From JBBDYD01 sp040901865 (lineage in GTDB: Bacteria; Bacteroidota; Ignavibacteria; UBA10030), in assembly GCA_040901865.1 (NCBI GenBank), contig JBBDYD010000137.1:31361-95360 (forward strand): 64,000 nt of DNA. Direction: 5' to 3'. Below, in pieces: positions 51,513-59,489 of the stretch. The notes under the pieces were generated by a model. That model made no database searches and had not been told where the DNA came from. It saw only the letters and a list, made by a program, of their open reading frames with translations. The translations under genes were made by a program, and so were the position numbers. Each line of letters starts with the position of its first letter. The stretch's first letter is position 1.

Positions 51513-52196
51513 ATGGAACTGAAGGGGAAAACAGCCATTGTAACCGGGGGGACAGGGGAGCTGGGGAAGATCGTCGTTCGGAGATTTGTCCGGGAAGAAA
51601 TGAATGTCGTGGTAACGGCACGTGGCATGGAGTCCGTTCCCCCCGGCGTTGAAATGATCGCAGCGGATGTCACGGTGGAGAAGGATGTTCTTGAACTCTT
51701 CAAGGCTACCGTTTCGAAACACGGATCCGTTGATGTTCTGGTGAACACGGTCGGTGGATTCCTTCCGGAGAAAAATGTGGCGGATGTGAGTCTTGATGAA
51801 TGGCAGCACATGATGTCGATCAATCTGTTATCGGCCTTTCTTTGCACCCGGGAAGGAGTCAGGGCCATGAGGGGAAGAAAATTCGGACGCATTATCAACA
51901 TCTCAGCCTATAATGGAATTCAGCCGGCGCCGGGCAAAGCGCCCTACTCCATCGCAAAAGCAGGGGTAGCGTTGCTCTCGGAACTTGTTGCCCGGGAGGT
52001 CAAAGGCACCGGTATAACCGTCAATGCAATTGCTCCGAGCATTATCGTGACGGAAGCGAACAAATCCTCCATGCCGAAAGCAGACATCACTCGGTGGGTA
52101 ACTCCGGAAGAAATCACCGAGGCAATTTGTTATCTTTGTTCGGAGAGTGGAGGGGCGATAAATGGCACGACTCTTAAGCTCTTTGGGGGACTCTGA
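51513..52196 (+). CDS. Short-chain dehydrogenase/reductase (SDR)
   Basis: 227 residues. NAD(P) site TGGTGELGKIV, NTVGG after beta-4, Ser in INISAYNG and the catalytic YSIAKAG (Tyr and Lys). The length and the Ile/Ala-rich C-terminus fit classical SDR reductases such as FabG relatives. Substrate unknown. Its ATG directly abuts the stop of the permease gene, so it is transcribed with the metal-uptake genes although no link in function is evident. Confidence 0.92.
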   Translation: MELKGKTAIVTGGTGELGKIVVRRFVREEMNVVVTARGMESVPPGVEMIAADVTVEKDVLELFKATVSKHGSVDVLVNTVGGFLPEKNVADVSLDEWQHMMSINLLSAFLCTREGVRAMRGRKFGRIINISAYNGIQPAPGKAPYSIAKAGVALLSELVAREVKGTGITVNAIAPSIIVTEANKSSMPKADITRWVTPEEITEAICYLCSESGGAINGTTLKLFGGL

Positions 52197-52208
52197 TGAG
52201 CGCTCATC
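52195..52208. promoter_or_regulatory. 14-bp perfect palindrome
   Basis: GATGAGCGCTCATC is its own reverse complement. It starts at the SDR stop codon and ends 12 bp before the -35 of the exbB promoter, where an operator for an unknown dimeric regulator could lie. Confidence 0.4.
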
Positions 52209-52220
52209 CAAAATATTTGT

Positions 52221-52249
52221 TTGACTTTCAGGGCTTCTTTTGATATAAT
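52221..52249 (+). promoter_or_regulatory. Predicted promoter of exbB-exbD-exbD
   Basis: TTGACT (52221-52226), 17 bp, TATAAT (52244-52249), with TGA just before the -10 (extended -10). Near-consensus and 63 nt before the exbB ATG. Confidence 0.78.
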
Positions 52250-52312
52250 AGGAAATATTTCTGAACATGAGTGTGAACATACTATTCCATCTTTGAGGAG
52301 GAGCACGTTCTT

Positions 52313-53029
52313 ATGGACATCGTCGGCTTTTTGATGTTTCTTTTTCAGCAGGCATCGGGTGATGGCGGAGGCACGCTCAATTGGCTTACACAAAAATATG
52401 TCGAGGGTGGATTTTTCATGCATCCGATTCTCGCCACATTGATCATCGGCCTTGCGTTTAGCATTGAACGTCTTTGGACACTTAATCGCGCTTCCACCGA
52501 CACGAAGAAGTTTCTTGTTTCGGTTAAAAACGCCCTTGACCAGGGTGGGGTTCCTGCTGCCCTAGAGGTTTGCCAGAATCACCGCGGATCCATCGCCAGC
52601 GTGTTCCAGGCGGGACTCCTGCGGGCCGAAGAGGGCATCGAGTCGGCGGAGAAAGCAATCATCAGTTACGGTGGGATTGAAATGGCGTTCCTTGAAAAAG
52701 GACTTGTTTGGATTTCATTGACAATCTCCCTTGCCCCGTTGCTCGGATTCACGGGAACTGTTCAGGGAATGATCGAGGCGTTTGACGCGATCAAAGAAGC
52801 AAAGAACATCTCGCCGGAAATCGTCGCCGGTGGTATTTCTGTGGCTCTCTTGACCACTCTTTTCGGTCTCGTCTGCGCAATGATTCTTCAGGTGTTTTAC
52901 AACTTTTTCGTTTCTCGGATTGACCGCCTTGTGATCGATATGGAAGAAAGTTCAATCGAACTCATCGATTCACTCGTTCTGATGAAGGCCGGCAGGAAAA
53001 CGGGCGATCGCGGCAGTTCCAAGAAGTAG
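52313..53029 (+). CDS. exbB: MotA/TolQ/ExbB proton channel protein
   Basis: 238 residues with an N-terminal helix, a long cytoplasmic loop (SVKNALDQGGVPAALEVCQ) and a pair of conserved helices: LVWISLTISLAPLLGFTGTV with QGMIEAF, then VAGGISVALLTTLFGLVCAM. It should form the proton-driven motor with the two ExbD proteins. No tonB or tolB lies nearby, so it could serve TonB- or Tol-type work. Confidence 0.92.
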   Translation: MDIVGFLMFLFQQASGDGGGTLNWLTQKYVEGGFFMHPILATLIIGLAFSIERLWTLNRASTDTKKFLVSVKNALDQGGVPAALEVCQNHRGSIASVFQAGLLRAEEGIESAEKAIISYGGIEMAFLEKGLVWISLTISLAPLLGFTGTVQGMIEAFDAIKEAKNISPEIVAGGISVALLTTLFGLVCAMILQVFYNFFVSRIDRLVIDMEESSIELIDSLVLMKAGRKTGDRGSSKK

Positions 53030-53048
53030 CGCGAAAGGATTCTCTCTC

Positions 53049-53561
53049 ATGGCCATGCTCAGGAAACGCGCCAGCAGGGATGTTGAAATTCCGACGAGCT
53101 CAATGGCGGATATCTCCTTCCTTCTGCTTTTGTTCTTTCTTGTCACAACGATCATTGATGTCGATACCGGTATCGGACTCGTTCTCCCGCCCCCGGTCGA
53201 GGAAACCGATATCGTCAAGATGGATCCGGACAGGATCATCAAGGTCCTCGTGAATACCACAGGGGATGTGCTGATCAACGACGAAATAGCATCCCTTGCA
53301 CAGATTCACGAGATCGTTGCCAACAAGCTTAGAGCAAAGCCGAAAATGATCGTGTCCATCAAGACGGATCGTGAAACTCCTTACCGTATCTATATCGGAG
53401 CCCTTGACGAGATCAAGCAGGCGTATAACATCCTTCGCGAAGAATACGCCGCGCAGACCTTCGGCAAGTCGCTGAAGGAACTGTCGAAAGAACAGATGGA
53501 TACCGTTCGGGACAACGTGAGACAAAGCATTTCCATCGCAGAACCGGAACGAACCCGATAG
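53049..53561 (+). CDS. exbD: ExbD/TolR-family protein (first copy)
   Basis: 170 residues. One helix near the N-terminus (SMADISFLLLLFFLVTTII) carries the conserved Asp that takes up protons; the periplasmic part (DRIIKVLVNTTGDVLINDEI) is the ExbD fold. It is about 30 residues longer at the C-terminus than the second copy (LKELSKEQMDTVRDNVRQSI helix). 19 bp after exbB and 4 bp before copy two. Confidence 0.92.
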   Translation: MAMLRKRASRDVEIPTSSMADISFLLLLFFLVTTIIDVDTGIGLVLPPPVEETDIVKMDPDRIIKVLVNTTGDVLINDEIASLAQIHEIVANKLRAKPKMIVSIKTDRETPYRIYIGALDEIKQAYNILREEYAAQTFGKSLKELSKEQMDTVRDNVRQSISIAEPERTR

Positions 53562-53565
53562 CCCC

Positions 53566-53979
53566 ATGAAATTCAAAAAAAAACAAGCTTCGACAAAGCA
53601 GAATATTCCAACAGCATCGCTTCCCGATATCATATTCATGCTGCTGATTTTTTTCATGGTCACGACTGTCCTCCGCGAATACAACATTCAGGTGCAGTAC
53701 ACCCTTCCATCTGCCACCCAGATCGAAAAGATCGACAACAAGCGGATCGTGACATACATTTGGGTCGGACGGGACGGCAGAGTTCAGATCGACGACAATC
53801 TCATTGTCATACCTGAGATCCAGAGCATTGCTGCCAAGAAGAGGCGCGATGTTCCCCAGGTTATCATGTCCCTCAGAATCGACGAGGGATCCCGCATGGG
53901 AATCGTTACGGACATTCAGCAGCAATTGCGAAAGGGAGATGCACTACGAATCAACTATTCGGCCCTGCAGAAGCTCTGA
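53566..53979 (+). CDS. exbD: ExbD/TolR-family protein (second copy)
   Basis: 137 residues. Basic N-terminus (MKFKKKQASTKQNIP), then SLPDIIFMLLIFFMVTTVL with the conserved Asp, then the periplasmic ExbD domain. Two unequal ExbD genes after one ExbB is common in Bacteroidota. The gene ends before a hairpin terminator. Confidence 0.92.
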   Translation: MKFKKKQASTKQNIPTASLPDIIFMLLIFFMVTTVLREYNIQVQYTLPSATQIEKIDNKRIVTYIWVGRDGRVQIDDNLIVIPEIQSIAAKKRRDVPQVIMSLRIDEGSRMGIVTDIQQQLRKGDALRINYSALQKL

Positions 53980-54003
53980 ACAAAATCCATAAGCATCTCC
54001 ACG

Positions 54004-54042
54004 CGAGGCATTCTCTTCAAACGGGATTGCCTCGTTTTCTTT
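54004..54042 (+). terminator. Terminator after exbD
   Basis: CGAGGCA (54004-54010) and TGCCTCG (54028-54034) pair around 17 nt, followed by TTTTCTTT. It separates the exb genes from yqeY. Confidence 0.75.
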
Positions 54043-54057
54043 AAAACCAAGAGAACC

Positions 54058-54507
54058 ATGACGCTGAGCGAACGTATTGCCGAAGACATGAAGCAAGCCC
54101 TCAAAGCGGGGGAGAAACTCAAATTGGAGACACTCCGGACCCTCCGTGCTCAGTTCCTGGAACTTACCAAGCGGGGGCCTGCTCAACCTGTCACAAACGA
54201 TGACGAATTGTCCGTTTTGCTCTCCGCAATCAAGAAACGCAGGGAGGCGATTGATGTGTATCAACAAGCGGGAAGGAAAGAATTGGTACAAAAGGAGACA
54301 AGCGAACTGGAGATCATCCAGACCTATCTCCCCAGCCAGTTGAGCAGGGAAGAGGCGGATCGGGAAATCCAGAACATCGTCAAACAGACCGGCGCTTCTT
54401 CTCCGAAGGACTTTGGAAGAGTCATGGCGGTTGCCATGCGGGAACTCAAGGGAAGATTCGACGGAAAGGCGGTTCAGGAGATAGTGAAACAGAAGCTCGG
54501 AGGGTAG
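54058..54507 (+). CDS. yqeY: GatB/YqeY domain protein
   Basis: 149 residues, all helical. MTLSERIAEDMKQALKAGEK at the start and ETSELEIIQTYLPSQLSREE and GRVMAVAMRELKGRFDGKAV later are hallmarks of the YqeY family, related to the tail domain of the tRNA amidotransferase subunit GatB. It probably binds tRNA; the role is not settled. Confidence 0.93.
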   Translation: MTLSERIAEDMKQALKAGEKLKLETLRTLRAQFLELTKRGPAQPVTNDDELSVLLSAIKKRREAIDVYQQAGRKELVQKETSELEIIQTYLPSQLSREEADREIQNIVKQTGASSPKDFGRVMAVAMRELKGRFDGKAVQEIVKQKLGG

Positions 54508-54508
54508 G

Positions 54509-55081
54509 ATGATTATCGATCTGATGATTATTTTTCCGGTTATAACACTGTGTGTGCTGGGATTCCGGGATGGCATCGTGAAAAAAGGGATTGCACTTCT
54601 CGTGACATTTGCCGCATTGATCAGTGCTCAATTGCTCATGAGCGACGTTGCGGACTTCTATGTCGAGGAATTTGACCTCGAACGAGGCGAGGCTGTAATC
54701 TACGGATTTTACAGTGTGTTTTTCGGATTGATCTTTCTCCAATCGCTGATTTACCGTTTGACAGCGTCAGAGTACAAGATAGGGGGCATTGCAGATCGAT
54801 TTGTCGGATCTGGCCTTGGCCTGCTCCAGGGACTTCTCATTATGAGCGTGATTTTCATGATGCTCGCCCTGAGAGGATTCCCCTCGCGACAGTATCGCGT
54901 TGATTCACGACTGTACAAGCCCATTCTCAATATCGCGCCGCAAGTACTCGACTTCACTCTTGAGACCGTTCCGGAAGCGACGGAAGATCTGAGAGGCGAA
55001 ACGAAGGAACGGTTGGATGAGTTTACAAAACCCGACACACCTGCTCCGGCCCAGAAACAAAACCCTGCTCAGAAGAAGTAA
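54509..55081 (+). CDS. CvpA-family membrane protein
   Basis: 190 residues, four helices: IIDLMIIFPVITLCVLGFRD, GIALLVTFAALISAQLLM, VFFGLIFLQSLIYRLTA and GLGLLQGLLIMSVIFMML. The layout and GFRDGIVKKG fit CvpA, a family linked to envelope homeostasis and known in E. coli for colicin V production. The C-terminal tail is Pro/Gln/Lys-rich. The GGAGGG Shine-Dalgarno lies in the end of yqeY. mutS2 follows after 6 bp, an order known from many Gram-positive and Bacteroidota genomes. Confidence 0.87.
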   Translation: MIIDLMIIFPVITLCVLGFRDGIVKKGIALLVTFAALISAQLLMSDVADFYVEEFDLERGEAVIYGFYSVFFGLIFLQSLIYRLTASEYKIGGIADRFVGSGLGLLQGLLIMSVIFMMLALRGFPSRQYRVDSRLYKPILNIAPQVLDFTLETVPEATEDLRGETKERLDEFTKPDTPAPAQKQNPAQKK

Positions 55082-55087
55082 TCGCCT

Positions 55088-57418
55088 ATGGCGGATTTTT
55101 CCCCCGCGCTGAAGAAGCTCGAATTTGAGAAAATCCTCCGGCGCATTTCCCAATTCGCAACGACTGATCCCGGCAAATTGCGCGTCCAGACAATCACACC
55201 GTCGGTGGATTTGCAATGGATCCGCGAGGAACTCCGGCGGGTCGATGAGGCCAAAGAGCTTGTTATTGCCGAAGGACACCTGCCTCTCGACGGACTAAAG
55301 GACATCAGGCCGCATCTCAAAAAAACTTCGGTGGAACACCAGGTGTTAACACCGGGAGAGCTGCTGGACATTGCCGCCTGCCTGAAAATTTCCCGCACAA
55401 TCCACGCCTTCCTGCAACGCAGAAAGGGGACAACGCCAGGTCTTGCGCAACTTGCTGAATCTCTGTTTTCCGACAAGATCATCGAATACAATATTTCTAA
55501 TGCCATCGATGAATCCGGTCAATTGCGGGATTCCGCCTCAAAAGAACTCCGGTCTGTTCGTGGGAATATCTCATCGATGCGGGATCAACTCCGTAAACGC
55601 CTGTCGGCGATTCTTCGTCAGGTGGCAGAGCAGGAACTTGCTCAAGAAGACATCATTACCACCAGAGACGGTCGATTCGTCATACCGGTGAAGACAGAGT
55701 ATAAACATCGTGTGCCCGGGTTTATTCATTCCACGTCTTCCAGTGGAGCGACCGTTTTTATTGAACCGGCGGAGACACTCGACCTGAACAACGGGATCCG
55801 TGAACTCCAATTTCGCGAACAACGAGAAATTGAACGAATTCTCCAAAACCTTACGGCCCAGACCGCCACGGTGCGTGATCCACTCCTCGGAAGCCTTGAC
55901 ACCCTCGCCACCATCGATCTCCTTGTTGCAAAGGCAAAATACTCGATTGAAATCCTCGGATCATCACCACACATCAGCACTACGGGCAGTCTGGACCTTC
56001 AAAACGCATACCACCCTATTCTCCTTCAGGCACATGAACGCTCATCCGTTGTTCCGCTGTCAATCCGCATGGGAGAGTCCGTGAAAACAGTGATCATCAC
56101 CGGACCAAATGCCGGCGGAAAAAGCGTTGCCCTCAAAACCGTCGGGCTTTCGCTCTTGATGACCCAAGCCGGCGTCCATATCCCTGCCTCAGCGGATTCG
56201 GAAGTGCCGATCGTTACGGACCTCTTCGTGGACATTGGTGACGACCAATCCATTGAGAATGACCTCAGCACCTTTAGCTCGCATCTTCTGAACCTTCGGT
56301 CGATTCTTGAACAAGCCGGCCCTTCGTCGTTTGTGCTCGTTGACGAGATTGGAGCCGGAACCGATCCTGCAGAGGGTGGTGCCCTTGCTTCCTCCATTCT
56401 CAAACGGCTCAATAAGCGTGGAGCCCTTACGATAGCCACAACGCATCACGGAATGCTCAAAGTGTTTGCCCACGAAACGCCCGGGATGGCAAATGCCTCC
56501 ATGGAATTCGACCGGAGGACCCTCACACCGACGTATCGATTTCATTTTGGCGTGCCGGGAAGCAGTTACGCTCTCGAGCTTGCCGAGCGCATGGAGTTCG
56601 ATAGAGACGTCCTCGAGGATGCCCGGCAGTCCCTGGGAGAACCGCGAAATACTCTTGAGTCGTTGATTTTGACGCTTGAGGCAGAGATTCAAAAAAGTCG
56701 GGATATCCGGGCGGCGGCGGAGAACGATAAATCGCGGTTGGCAGAGTTGATGCGAACCTACGAGTCAAAGCTGCTCGACGTTCGTCACGAAATCAAGCAT
56801 CTACGCACACAAGCCAGGGAGGATTCACGGCAGTTGGTGGAACAAGCCAAGGCAACGATTGAAAACGCCGTCCGCTCCATCCGTGAAACGTCCGCTTCGA
56901 AGGCCTCGATCATCGGAGCGAAGCAAGCACTCCGGGAAATCCTGAGGCAATCACCGGCAGAAGACGAAACCCAGTATGGCAAGATGTCCTTTCGCAAAGG
57001 TGATACCGTAAGGCTCCGCGGAACGAGCGAGATTGGTGAACTCACAGGGATCACCGGAGACACTGCGACGGTTCTGTGGAAGAACGGAACGATGAAGGTG
57101 CAACTTCGCGATCTTGAACCTGCTGTGCTCCAGGACTCGGGCCACATAGCGACATTCTTGCTTCCGGAAACACAGCAGGAGCTCGATGTCCGGGGTCTTT
57201 CCGGTGATGAGGCAGTCCTGAAGGTAGGCCACTTCCTTGATGACGCCTGGGTTTCCGGACTACGAAGGGTCGATATCATTCACGGCAAGGGTACCGGGGT
57301 CCTTCGAAAAAGGATTACAAGCGTCCTCAAGAATCATCCGAGAGCAAAAAGTTTTCGGCTCGGTGAATGGAATGAGGGTGGCTCCGGAGTTACGGTGGTA
57401 GAACTGGCGGAAGACTGA
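55088..57418 (+). CDS. mutS2: Endonuclease MutS2
   Basis: 776 residues: MutS-like core and clamp (about 1-300), ATPase domain with Walker A ITGPNAGGKSVALKT, FVLVDEIGAGTDPAEGGALA (Walker B) and TIATTHHG, a coiled-coil region (about 520-640), and a C-terminal Smr nuclease domain (LDVRGLSGDEAV, HGKGTGVLRKRI). MutS2 suppresses homologous recombination and can rescue collided ribosomes. Full length. accC follows after 3 bp. Confidence 0.97.
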   Translation: MADFSPALKKLEFEKILRRISQFATTDPGKLRVQTITPSVDLQWIREELRRVDEAKELVIAEGHLPLDGLKDIRPHLKKTSVEHQVLTPGELLDIAACLKISRTIHAFLQRRKGTTPGLAQLAESLFSDKIIEYNISNAIDESGQLRDSASKELRSVRGNISSMRDQLRKRLSAILRQVAEQELAQEDIITTRDGRFVIPVKTEYKHRVPGFIHSTSSSGATVFIEPAETLDLNNGIRELQFREQREIERILQNLTAQTATVRDPLLGSLDTLATIDLLVAKAKYSIEILGSSPHISTTGSLDLQNAYHPILLQAHERSSVVPLSIRMGESVKTVIITGPNAGGKSVALKTVGLSLLMTQAGVHIPASADSEVPIVTDLFVDIGDDQSIENDLSTFSSHLLNLRSILEQAGPSSFVLVDEIGAGTDPAEGGALASSILKRLNKRGALTIATTHHGMLKVFAHETPGMANASMEFDRRTLTPTYRFHFGVPGSSYALELAERMEFDRDVLEDARQSLGEPRNTLESLILTLEAEIQKSRDIRAAAENDKSRLAELMRTYESKLLDVRHEIKHLRTQAREDSRQLVEQAKATIENAVRSIRETSASKASIIGAKQALREILRQSPAEDETQYGKMSFRKGDTVRLRGTSEIGELTGITGDTATVLWKNGTMKVQLRDLEPAVLQDSGHIATFLLPETQQELDVRGLSGDEAVLKVGHFLDDAWVSGLRRVDIIHGKGTGVLRKRITSVLKNHPRAKSFRLGEWNEGGSGVTVVELAED

Positions 57419-57421
57419 CGC

Positions 57422-58915
57422 ATGAATCGGATTAAAAAGCTCCTGGTCGCCAACCGGGGAGAAATCGCGGTGAGGGTCATGAACACCTGCAGGGATATGG
57501 GTGTTCGTACGGCTGCGGTCTTTGCCGATCCCGACCGCGCTTCAATGCACGTTCAAGCCGCGGATGAGGCTTATTGTCTGGAAGGCAGTAAGATCGCCGA
57601 CACCTATCTGAACGGAGAGAAGATCGTTTCAATCGCAAAAGAGGCGGGCGCCGACGCTGTTCACCCCGGGTACGGATTCCTGTCTGAAAACGCGTCTTTT
57701 GCGCGGTTGGTTCGGAATTCAGGCCTGATCTTCGTGGGGCCTCCACCCGAGGCGATCGACCTCCTGGGCGACAAGACTTCCGCGCGATCTCTTGCCCGGA
57801 AGCTCGGCATCCCTGTTCTGGCCGGATCCCATGCTTTCACAGATGCGAGCAAAGCTCTGAAGGAGGCCTCATCCATGGGATTTCCAATTCTTTTGAAAGC
57901 AGCCGCAGGAGGAGGCGGAAAGGGAATGCGGCTTGTTGAATCGGAAACAGAATTCCCGGTGGCCTTCGGGCTCTCAAGTTCTGAGGCCAAAAACGCCTTC
58001 GGCGATCCGCGGATATATCTTGAACAGTTCCTCTCTCATCCTCATCATGTGGAAATTCAGGTCCTTATTGACGAGAAGGGAAACGCTGTGTCCCTTGGGG
58101 AACGGGACTGCTCGACACAGCGCCGGCATCAAAAAATGATCGAAGAGTCCCCATCGCCGGTCGTAGGGGAGGAGCTCAGGTCAAAGATGAACGACGAAGC
58201 GGCTCGCCTCATGAAAGCAGCCGGGTATCAAAATGCAGGAACGGTTGAATTCCTTGTTGACAAAGGTGGCCGTTTCTATTTCCTCGAAGTGAACACCCGA
58301 CTTCAGGTGGAACATCCTGTCACGGAAGCCGTAACGGGCCTCGACCTCGTGAAACAGCAGATTTTCATCGCTTCGAAGAACGACCTGGCCTTTCGGCAAG
58401 AGGACATAGTTCGCAGAGGGCATGCAATTGAATGCAGAGTGTACGCAGAAGACCCGTCGGAGGGTTTTTTACCGTCCGTAGGGACCCTGCGGTCATTTGA
58501 ACCTCCACTACGGCCCGGCGTCAGAGTCGACATGGGAGCACGCGCCGGCGATGTCGTCGGTGTGTACTACGATCCGTTGCTCGCCAAGGTTATTGCATGG
58601 GGCGGTTCAAGAGAGGAAGCGATCACCAAAATGATCGGAGCGCTTGACGACTTTGTTGTTGTCGGTGTTCAGACGACGATTCCCTTTTGCCGGTTTATAC
58701 TGAATCATAAAGCATTCACTCATGGAGAACAGCATACGCAATCGATAGATCAATCACTTATGAAGCAATATCTCGACCACTGGGAGAGCGATGAAGCGTA
58801 CCCCGCCGCCATTATCGGATCGGCTCTCTTTGCCATGAGGAAAAAGACCGGTCGTCCAATTGCCCCGTTTGTGCCCAACAATTGGAAGGAAATGCGAAAG
58901 GATCTCCTGCGTTGA
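57422..58915 (+). CDS. accC: Biotin carboxylase (acetyl/propionyl-CoA carboxylase type)
   Basis: 497 residues. Carboxylates biotin with ATP and bicarbonate. N-terminal KKLLVANRGEIAVRVM, HPGYGFLSENASFA, ATP-grasp loop AAGGGGKGMRLVE, RDCSTQRRHQK, and EVNTRLQVEHPVTE are complete. Some 45 residues beyond the usual end add a tail with MKQYLDHWESDEAYPAAIIG, as in alpha subunits of propionyl-type carboxylases. No carboxyltransferase gene is nearby. The biotin carrier gene overlaps it by 4 nt. Confidence 0.95.
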   Translation: MNRIKKLLVANRGEIAVRVMNTCRDMGVRTAAVFADPDRASMHVQAADEAYCLEGSKIADTYLNGEKIVSIAKEAGADAVHPGYGFLSENASFARLVRNSGLIFVGPPPEAIDLLGDKTSARSLARKLGIPVLAGSHAFTDASKALKEASSMGFPILLKAAAGGGGKGMRLVESETEFPVAFGLSSSEAKNAFGDPRIYLEQFLSHPHHVEIQVLIDEKGNAVSLGERDCSTQRRHQKMIEESPSPVVGEELRSKMNDEAARLMKAAGYQNAGTVEFLVDKGGRFYFLEVNTRLQVEHPVTEAVTGLDLVKQQIFIASKNDLAFRQEDIVRRGHAIECRVYAEDPSEGFLPSVGTLRSFEPPLRPGVRVDMGARAGDVVGVYYDPLLAKVIAWGGSREEAITKMIGALDDFVVVGVQTTIPFCRFILNHKAFTHGEQHTQSIDQSLMKQYLDHWESDEAYPAAIIGSALFAMRKKTGRPIAPFVPNNWKEMRKDLLR

Positions 58916-59436
58916 CGGTCGCTGAATTCATCATTCTGAATGGCAAAAAGAGTCACAAGGTCAGCTTTTTGAATGACGATCGGGTTCTCCTTGATGGAAA
59001 GGAGTATCGGGCTAATGTCAAAATGATGGATAACGACCGATGTTCCTTGATCCTGGACAATGTTGTTTACCGGATTGATCTCGTCAAGTTGGAAGAAGGG
59101 GAAGCGGGAGTGGAGCTGGAAGTTATAGTGAAAGGGAGGACCTTGCGACTTCGTCCGCAAGATGCGAGGACCCAACTCCTTCAATCGATAACAAAAGCGC
59201 ATGCGCCCTCGGGAGATCAAACCACGGTGAGAGCGCCAATGCCTGGCCTTGTCGGTCGCATTTTGGCAGTCCCGGGAACGCATCTGGGAGCAGGAGGAGG
59301 AATCCTGATCCTTGAAGCAATGAAAATGGAAAACGAAATAACGTGTCCATCCGCCGCCACCGTCAAGGAGATCAAGGTGAGTCCGGGGCAAAGTGTCGAT
59401 AAGAACCAGATCCTTGCAATTCTCTCCATTGATTAA
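58912..59436 (+). CDS. Biotin carboxyl carrier protein of an acyl-CoA carboxylase
   Basis: About 174 residues. C-terminal biotinyl domain (about 105-174) with the biotin Lys in EAMKMENEI; the first 90 residues form a beta-rich domain (KVSFLNDDRVLLDGKEYRA) like the BT domain of propionyl-CoA carboxylase alpha subunits. TTG 58912 overlaps the accC stop (TTGA) with AAAGGA upstream; a longer TTG frame starts 30 bp earlier. Together with accC it amounts to a split alpha subunit. The carboxyltransferase partner must be elsewhere. Confidence 0.9.
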   Translation: MTVAEFIILNGKKSHKVSFLNDDRVLLDGKEYRANVKMMDNDRCSLILDNVVYRIDLVKLEEGEAGVELEVIVKGRTLRLRPQDARTQLLQSITKAHAPSGDQTTVRAPMPGLVGRILAVPGTHLGAGGGILILEAMKMENEITCPSAATVKEIKVSPGQSVDKNQILAILSID

Positions 59437-59465
59437 CCTTGAATTACAGCCGCCTAATTTCTTTT

Positions 59466-59482
59466 AGTCAAATCAGTTGACT
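59466..59482. promoter_or_regulatory. Inverted repeat just upstream of purL
   Basis: AGTCAA (59466-59471) and TTGACT (59477-59482) pair across ATCAG, ending 7 nt before the purL ATG. It may be an operator or an RNA hairpin at the ribosome site. Confidence 0.35.
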
Positions 59483-59489
59483 GGAAACA

